From the NCBI GenBank assembly GCA_000697335.1, contig JNEM01015182.1:1-15638 (forward strand): a stretch of DNA of 15,638 nt, read 5' to 3'. Made by a program: the position numbers and the translations under genes. The stretch comes from Conidiobolus incongruus B7586. Lineage: Eukaryota; Entomophthoromycota; Entomophthoromycetes; Entomophthorales; Conidiobolaceae. Shown here one piece after another: positions 8,701 to 15,638 of the stretch (position 1 is the stretch's first letter; each line of letters opens with the position of its first letter). The notes under the pieces are model-generated. The model ran no database searches and was not told the origin of the DNA. It saw only the letters and a program-made list of their open reading frames with translations.

Positions 8701-10567
8701 ATAATTTTTCAAAATATTTGTTAATTTTACTAATAATTAATAAAACTATAGTTATTAATGATTTTTTAAATTTTTATATGTTTTAGAATATTTCATTTTT
8801 TGCTTAGAATTAACTCATTTAGTAGATAATAACTTATTTTGATAAAACATGCTTTTATAGATTATTTTTATATATTTTAATAATTTCAAAAGATATTTGA
8901 TTAAGTATTAATAATATTAAAACTAATATCTTTTGATAATTATTATATATTTTTAATATGGTAAATTTGAATATATATAAGAAAATTGACAAGAAATTTA
9001 ATAAACAAATTATTTAATTAATATATTATTAAGAATTTGCTTTAATTTTATTTTGGGAACTATAATAACTAGATTTTAATAGTGTTATATATAGTATTTT
9101 TCCAAAGATATATTAGATTTATCTATTTATTTTATTCAAAAGCTTTTTGTAATTATTAATTCTAATAATATTTATTTAAATAAATTATTTTAAAGTTAAT
9201 AAAGAATAATTTAATTTTAGTAATATAATATAGAAAATAAAAATAACTGAGAGATTAATAATATATAATCCTTTCTAACTAAGATTTAATATAAAAGCTC
9301 AGCAATGTATATATTATTTTAATATTAAAAACTAATATAATTATATTAGATTAAGCTTAAATTCAAATAAATTATAGGGTTAAGTAATAATTATAAAGAA
9401 CTTTATTAAAACCTTTTATAAACACCTTAATCTAATTTTCTTCAGGTAGATAAATATAGTAGTTCTTTTGTATATTAAGCTAAAAAGGGTAAATTGAAGG
9501 GAAAATAAGATAAGAATTGGATTGTGGATGAAAGGTAAAAATATATAGGCTAATAAGGTAAAAAACTAATAATAACGGATTTTCATAGGTTTGTTTTCTA
9601 ATGAAAAAAAAAACAATAATATATATATTTATAATTTAAATCTATATGTATTTTAATTTATTCCTTATATAATATTTTTAATATCAGAAATATTATTTAA
9701 ATAATCAAACAATAAAAATATTATTTTTTGGTTAATCAGGGATATCTTAATTATATATTGATAAAATTATATTATTTCTTTAATTTTTATATTAATTTAA
9801 ATATTATTAATATATATTTTTTGAATTATATACTTTAAAGTTCAAAATTTAGGTTTTTAATAATTAAACATTAAAATTTTTAATTATTCAATTAAACTAT
9901 CAATTTTTCAAGAAATGTTAATATAAAATCTTTATATTCACATATATATTGAATGTTCAATAAAATGAAACTTTAAATAAATAATAAATATCAAAATAGT
10001 TTTTATTAATATTATTAATTTCTTTATTATAAGTCTTTAAAATAAATGATATTTCAAAATAATTTAGAAACACAATATTATTTTAAGGCAATATTTTTTA
10101 ATATATTTATTATAAATCAGAAAATATATAAAAGCCAGGAAAAGACAATAAATTAATTTTTCTATTATTTTATTTGATCAAAAAGGATATTATAGAAAAA
10201 ACTCAATATTTCTATTAATATTTTTAGAAATAATAATTTTTTTTAAAAATCTTATTATATATATTGAATATTAAATCGGATTAATATTAATATATAATAA
10301 AAAAATTTAAAATATAATATAAAATGACATAAATAAATATAAAAACAAAATTAAAATAATGTAAATAAAATATATTTTAAAATTCAAAGCTTGATATAAA
10401 TTAAATATATATAATTGATAATATACCTCTTTACCGAATCCTTTATTAAATAATATCAAATTTTATTTAAATACGCATGATTTATCTATTTTAATAGAGA
10501 AATATTAAATATAATAGAAATCAATAATTAACTATAAAAATATAATAATCTATTTTTTAATAATTCA

Positions 10568-10756
10568 AGGAAGATAAATTATTATTAAATTATATACTCT
10601 TTGTATAAGAGAATTTCTAGTAAGCAATTTAAATAAAATAAGAGTATATTTAATACTTAATATAATAGAAATAAAATATAAAATATTATTACCATATATA
10701 GGAAAAGATAGGAAATTATTTAATTTCCAATCTTTCGAGCATTTTATTAGTTTCAA
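10568..10756 (-). mobile_element. Integrase core remnant of the Copia fossil
   Basis: A 63-codon open stretch on the minus strand contains YFISIILSIKYTLILFKLL, which resembles the Copia integrase segment around YFxxxIDDxSRYTWxYxLK, preceded by a GPI-like piece. It lies about 2.2 kb upstream of the reverse-transcriptase region, the normal distance in Copia Pol. The stretch begins without an ATG and is a fragment of the broken element, not a gene of its own. Confidence 0.6.
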
Positions 10757-11088
10757 ATTTTAGATTATATATTAAATAAGTATAATAGCATATATTTTTA
10801 AAGTATATATAAATTGGCTTTTTGAATTAAAATAATTAGTTTTTTAAATTGTTTTATTAAACTATGCGTAAATCAATTATTAATTTTCAAAAGTGTTTTA
10901 TTTTAGTATTGATAATATTTAATTATAAACCATGAAAATTATTAAAGTTTTCAAATTAGTTTAGTAATCGAATTTTATCTAAATACTATTTATTATTAAT
11001 CAAATTATTTTAAAACTAAAAAATAAATTATATAATATTTTATTAAATCTAGAAGTTTAATTTTAACTATCACTCTTTTAATAGTTAA

Positions 11089-11144
11089 TATAGTTAAAAT
11101 ATAAATTAAAATACACATTTGTATTTTAATTTATATTAACTATA
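11089..11144. repeat. Strong hairpin: 25-bp stem, 4-base loop
   Basis: The arms 11099-11115 and 11120-11136 are perfect 17-base reverse complements around the loop CATT. Beyond a two-base bulge on the left, TATAGTTA (11089-11096) pairs with TAACTATA (11137-11144). A perfect 17-bp near-palindrome is hard to get by chance even in A+T-rich DNA. It lies in the upstream (Gag/protease side) part of the retrotransposon fossil. It could be a foldback insertion or a replication-derived palindrome. Confidence 0.7.
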
Positions 11145-12130
11145 TATATATTTATTATAAATCTTAAACCTTGATTATTTAACAAAAATATAAAATAAAT
11201 ATCTTATAATTTAATTAAAGCTTAAAAATAACTAAAGTAATTATTACCAAATAAAACCTATTAAAATATAATTAATAATCAAGGATTTTATAATAAATCA
11301 TTGTAATTAATAAATTTTCAACTTTATATATATATTTTAATTAAAACAAAGAGAGAATTATTAAATTATATTAAATTAAATTAATTTTATAAACTCCTTT
11401 GAATAAATATTTTTTTATTAGTAATTATTAGTTATTAATTTTATTTATAATAGTATATATTACCCTTATTTAATTCTCAAAAGAAAATCAATTAATAATC
11501 AATATTATATTGCTATTTTAAATAAAACCATTTCAAATTAATATTTTTAATATAATTTATATAGATTTATTATTTGACATAATAATTACAAAATATAAAA
11601 AATAAAGTTATATAAAATTTATTATTAAAAATAATTGAAGAAAACTATCATATTTATTATATTCCTCTGATTATAAAGAATATGATTATAATTGTTTTAG
11701 GAAATTAATAAACCAATTTATAAGAAAAAGAATATTTTTAAGAAAATTTAATTAATTTGTAAAAAATTAAATTATATTCTTTTTTAAGGAGATATATTAA
11801 ATATTCTAAGTTTAATAATTTAATGACAATAAGTTATTTATTATAAAAGAGTTTATTAAGTTTCTATTGTTTCTATTATAGAAAATATATTAAATATTAT
11901 ATTCAAATCTTAAGAAAATCCTAATAAATTAAAGTCTGGAGTAATATAAATTTATATTCATAAATATATTATTAAATTATACTAAAAATTATTTATTATA
12001 ATCAAAGATTTTATAAATTTGAAGCTTATGTCATAAAAACAAAAGTTGTTTATTAAAATGAATAGTTAAAATAGATATATTGATTTATATACCATAATAT
12101 ATTTTACCTATATGAAGATAACGATCTATT

Positions 12131-14386
12131 ATTAATTATCATTCTGATTTCACCTTATCTTTTATTTTCTATTTTGAACCATTCAAAGAGTATTGCCACA
12201 GGTGGATATTAAGTTACAATATTTCTCCAATTTTCACAAAAGATTATTCCTTACTTAAATTGATCTAGGTGCCCTTTTTTAATCACAAAAAATTTGCTTT
12301 ATATAATTTTTTTAACATTTTATAAAAATCTTTAGTGGTATACAATTTTGGAAATTTTTTGCTAAGATATACATTAAATTCACCATTTTCTCGACATTAT
12401 TTTGGTGCAATGAAAGATATTATTCAATCAAATAGATTTGATTATATAGAATATCGATAATATAAGGTTTTTATTGGCCCTTGTATGATTTTATAATGAT
12501 GTTGATACGCATATATATTTCCAATATATAATACCAATAGCACGAATAACTTTTTAATAATAATTTTAATAATTACATTCAATTGAAAAATATTTGTTAT
12601 AATCTGTTAATTGGCAAAAATTCTTACCAAAATATCGTTATAATAATGATTGGTTTTTATAACGGCATGTATTAATTTTAATTATACTATATGAATATAT
12701 AAATGTTATTTACAAATATAATGATTTCCATCTAATTTTAAAAAATTATAAATCTATGACTAATGTTGGTCAATTTAAATAATTTTAATAATCTTTTTGC
12801 TGGAATAGATTATCATATAGTTTTTATTTTGTTGATTTAATATGTTAAATATACTATATACAGTTGAATTAGAAATGATTATAACGCCAATAGTAGTTAT
12901 ATTTGGATACAGTATACACTATTAAGTGGGCTAAAGAATTATTTAATATATCTCAAAAGTGTTTATTCAAATAGTTGAATTAAAAATATTTTGATCAAAA
13001 TGTCTTACTCAGAATCACTAATACAATTTTAAATAGTTAAAAAATATTTTCATTAATTCATCAAATTTATCATAAAACTTATCTGAAATAACAAATATAC
13101 TTTATGTTATATTAAAATAATAGAACTCATTTTCTAAATATAGAAATCGAAGTTATACTTAAAATCAGTTCAATTTATATAATTTCAAATAATATCAATT
13201 TTTAATTTTAATTGAATAAAGGGGTGCGATTTTTGTTTTGTTATTATCAAAAATGAATTCTAGAATTTTACAATATCTTTTCTGGTAGAAAATTATTATC
13301 ATAAAATCTTTCAAAATATATTTATTATTATTTTATCCTAAAATATCCAATATCCTCTACAAACTTAACTAATATTATAATTTTATATTAATATTTACTA
13401 TTTATTCAGGTATTGTCAAAGATGAATTAAAATTTGAAAATTTTTATTTACTTAGCTATTATAGAAATGATAACCTGTGTATCCTTCCTTTTATCTACCA
13501 ATTTCTACCATAATAAATTTAATAATATTTTATAATATATTCATATTAATTGCAAAACATCAGAACAGAAACCAATTTTTTAAAATATTACAAATCAAGT
13601 AATTTTACAATGTATTAAGTGTCGTATATGGATACATGTTTAAAATGTTTTTATTCATCTCTTTTGATATAGTTCTCAACTTAATAATATTCTGAGTTAA
13701 CTTTAATTTTTAATTATCAAACTGTAAAATTTCAGAACTATACTTTCTATTTCTGAATTTCATGTTGAATCAATATTATTTATAAAATATTTAAAATTTT
13801 TAAATATTTAGAGTGGAAATATTTTATATTTAATAATGAAAATGAACAATGATTTTTTAATACCTATCATAAACCACTTTTTACAATTGCATAAGTGATA
13901 TACCAGTTCATTCCTCTGATTTAAATTTTTGCCATAATTGAAAGGCATTAGTCTATGGAATCAATAAATCAAATTTGATCTAAGTTCCTCTTTTTGAAAT
14001 GCTAGTCAAAATTATCATTTAAATTCTAGATATATAGAAAATTTATACAGATCCATTTATTATTATTTCTTTGCTATATTATTATCTATTTCAATTCTTA
14101 TTTACTTTTAATTTTGTATTTTTAAAGCTTCCAAAAAATGAAAATCTAACTTATAAACCATGAAATTAATATACACATTCAATATACAAAAATACACTTC
14201 AGTAAGCCAATTCAATGACATAATCAAAATACCAGTCTTTAATTAATTTATGCATTGAATTCAATTCAGGATACTATGTGTTAAATTTCAAAGTCCGTGG
14301 TTCTAATAATTAATTAAATTAATGTCAAAGTAAACTATGTATGATAATAATTAGATTTGTGTGTTGAAACATCGCTTCAAAATTCA
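12131..14386. other. Intergenic region between the fossil and the second secreted-protein gene
   Basis: The first 150 bases are less A+T-rich than the desert before them and may hold the fossil's 5' end, but no LTR or primer-binding site could be identified. The rest is ordinary A+T-rich intergenic DNA without a supported gene. A CCAAT motif at 14207-14211 lies about 180 bp upstream of the TATA box of the following gene and may belong to its promoter. Confidence 0.5.
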
Positions 14387-14394
14387 TATAAATA
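14387..14394 (+). promoter_or_regulatory. TATA box of the 87-aa secreted-protein gene
   Basis: TATAAATA lies 63 bp upstream of the ATG at 14450 and is identical to the element of the fructose-bisphosphatase gene. An in-frame ATG at 14396 is only two bases beyond the box, so it would precede the transcript start. This decides for the ATG at 14450. Confidence 0.6.
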
Positions 14395-14449
14395 TATGAT
14401 AAAATCTTCATTTTGGAAAATATTAATATTATTATCTACAAGATTAGTA

Positions 14450-14713
14450 ATGAAGACTTTTTACATACTTGCCATTGGATCGATCACATCAGCTCCTTTA
14501 TTACAAGGTAATAATGGCAGAGAATCGCCATCTGATTTCAACGGAGGATTTGTTCTTGCACCAGAAAATGGAGAACTTACTCAGCCTGGACCATTTCAAT
14601 ATATCCCAGTTGCCGGAAATCTAGTGCAAAGTGTTATGAGAGGTGTTGTTCCTATCGTAAGAAATGTTCCAGTGGCTAATGGTATTATCTCAAGATTTGC
14701 TGCCATGCAATAA
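14450..14713 (+). CDS. Small secreted cysteine-free protein, P-x14-P-x5-P family (87 aa)
   Basis: No known family is recognised and no function is assigned. MKTFYILAIGSITSA is a short signal-peptide-like start with likely cleavage after Ala15, before PLLQG. The mature protein has a polar, Gly/Asn/Glu-rich linker (about 19-50) and then a hydrophobic C-terminal core, IPVAGNLVQSV (52-62) and VPIVRNVPVANGIISRF (67-83). This aligns without gaps to residues 47-78 of the 84-aa protein at 4970-5224. P53, P68 and P74 keep the 15/6 spacing and there is no Cys. Unlike that paralogue it carries Arg and Glu and uses A/T-ending codons (CCA, GGA, GAA, AGA), suggesting lower expression or relaxed codon selection. 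No intron is visible. The start at 14450 is chosen because the upstream in-frame ATG at 14396 abuts the TATA box and would hide the signal peptide. Confidence 0.78.
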   Translation: MKTFYILAIGSITSAPLLQGNNGRESPSDFNGGFVLAPENGELTQPGPFQYIPVAGNLVQSVMRGVVPIVRNVPVANGIISRFAAMQ

Positions 14714-15638
14714 TTTCCAAATTATAATATAATTAATCAATAATTTAATAAATTCTGAAAAAATACTAAAAGACGTTGATAAATTTTATATTGATAATAT
14801 CTTATAATAAATTACTACAAGTATCTATTAAAAATTTGAGTTTTTTGCTAAATGGAGAATAAATGTAATATAATTATTGAAATGATGTTTATACTGAATC
14901 GATAGAAAATAAAAAATTTAGTCAAAGGGCTATATTGATTTTTTTGAATATAATTATTGATCAATTTTTTCAAATATTTCTGTTAAATTTTGTTCATTGG
15001 TAAATTAAAATAATTTTATTATACATAACCATCATTTTAAATTAATGAATCTATTATGAACTTGGTTGAAATATTGATTGAATAATTTATTGAATCTTTT
15101 ATAAAACAGTTATATTTGAATAAAATAAAATTATTTTGAAATTTAAAAATATAAAGCCATAAGTTGAATAATATTAAATTTGAATCTCAGTAACATTAAT
15201 ACTGCATTTAATATCTTGATCAAAAATATCAATATCTTATAATAAATTTTTATTTATTAAAGTATATATTCATTCCCATAGAACGGTATTATAATAGACA
15301 AATATCGTTGGAAATTCTAGTACTGATCGAATATTTGAAAATTTATTCAATATTTCATGCAAATTAATGAACAATATAAATATTATGTATTAATACAGGA
15401 TTATTAAGTTTATTTTCATAGTATTTATAAAATTAAACCTTTAAAATTATTAAAATAATATTTCATTATTCCTTTAATTTGTATTATGATCAACTTATTT
15501 TTGGATATATTTTTGTATTTTATATAAACCTATAACTAAAATCAAGTTAATAATTATAGTATTTTAATAAAAAATATAATTATATATACTTGAGTATTGA
15601 TATTTAACAATATAAATAATAAAATATTTATTAATATT
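14714..15638. other. Intergenic region at the right end of the window
   Basis: This is the 3' flank of the 87-aa gene followed by A+T-rich DNA. I see no open frame, RNA gene or repeat that I can support. Confidence 0.6.

Larger units (their letters stand above)
7550..12130 (-). mobile_element. Ty1/Copia-type LTR retrotransposon fossil (dead)
   Basis: This is an old, heavily decayed element read on the minus strand, so its 5' side is near 12130 and its 3' side near 7550. Boundaries are approximate and no LTR pair or target duplication could be recognised. Three Pol regions appear in Copia order and at about the usual spacing: integrase core (10568-10756), reverse transcriptase (about 8400-8700) and RNase H (about 7550-8050). 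Gag and protease would fall at about 10900-12100 but nothing there is recognisable. The frame is broken in dozens of places and the element cannot be active. From about 8100 to 12130 the DNA is almost pure A+T, whereas the RNase H end keeps ordinary composition, as if a C-to-T mutational process hit one part harder. The decay implies considerable age, though a RIP-like process could have sped it up. Confidence 0.75.

Noticed and set aside
9360-9600. Idea that the desert uses a variant code with TAA/TAG read as glutamine
   Set aside because: Reading those codons as Gln makes protein-like strings in several frames alike, and the stop density is about what such base composition gives. The fructose-bisphosphatase gene here uses TAA as a true stop.
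8100-12130. Mitochondrial DNA insertion as the cause of the A+T desert
   Set aside because: No mitochondrial protein, rRNA or tRNA signature was seen, while retrotransposon Pol fragments in proper order span the region.
14357-14449. Longer N-terminus for the 87-aa secreted protein
   Set aside because: The extension begins without an ATG or at the ATG at 14396, which abuts the TATA box and so would precede transcription. It would also bury the signal peptide.
1-15638. tRNA genes, rRNA genes and CRISPR arrays
   Set aside because: No GGTTCGA-type tRNA box, rRNA motif or regularly spaced repeat was found by reading both strands.

Overview
This looks like a gene-poor, very A+T-rich piece of a nuclear eukaryotic genome, most likely from an early-diverging fungus. 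The evidence is one housekeeping gene with three short spliceosomal introns (GTAAGT donors, TAG/CAG acceptors), TATA boxes 63-83 bp upstream of the start codons, and small genes for secreted peptides. An Entomophthoromycotina (Conidiobolus-like) host would fit, but that is a guess from composition and gene style.

Layout. 1-2200: A+T-rich DNA with no convincing gene. 2176-3617 (+): a complete class I fructose-1,6-bisphosphatase gene (four exons, 338 aa) with a TATA box and CCAAT motifs. 4970-5224 (-): an intact gene for an 84-aa secreted peptide. 6371-6604 (-): a broken paralogue of it. About 7550-12130 (-): an old, dead Ty1/Copia-type LTR retrotransposon. Its RNase H, reverse transcriptase and integrase regions can still be seen in the expected order, and most of it is now an extreme A+T desert. 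14450-14713 (+): a second intact secreted-peptide gene, 87 aa. The rest is intergenic, with a few strong palindromes.

The most interesting signal is the secreted-peptide family. The two intact proteins and the broken copy share a C-terminal core of about 31-36 residues that aligns without gaps, with three prolines at fixed spacing (P-x14-P-x5-P) and a signal-peptide-like N-terminus. The two intact proteins contain no cysteine, so they are not hydrophobins, cerato-platanins or defensin-like peptides. I do not recognise the family and assign no function. The copies lie on both sides of the retrotransposon fossil. One has the C-ending, G+C-rich codon choice also seen in the fructose-bisphosphatase gene, and the other does not, which suggests different expression levels.

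The fructose-bisphosphatase catalyses the committed step of gluconeogenesis in the cytosol. Nothing in the window links it functionally to the secreted peptides. No tRNA, rRNA, CRISPR array or bacterial-type operon was seen.
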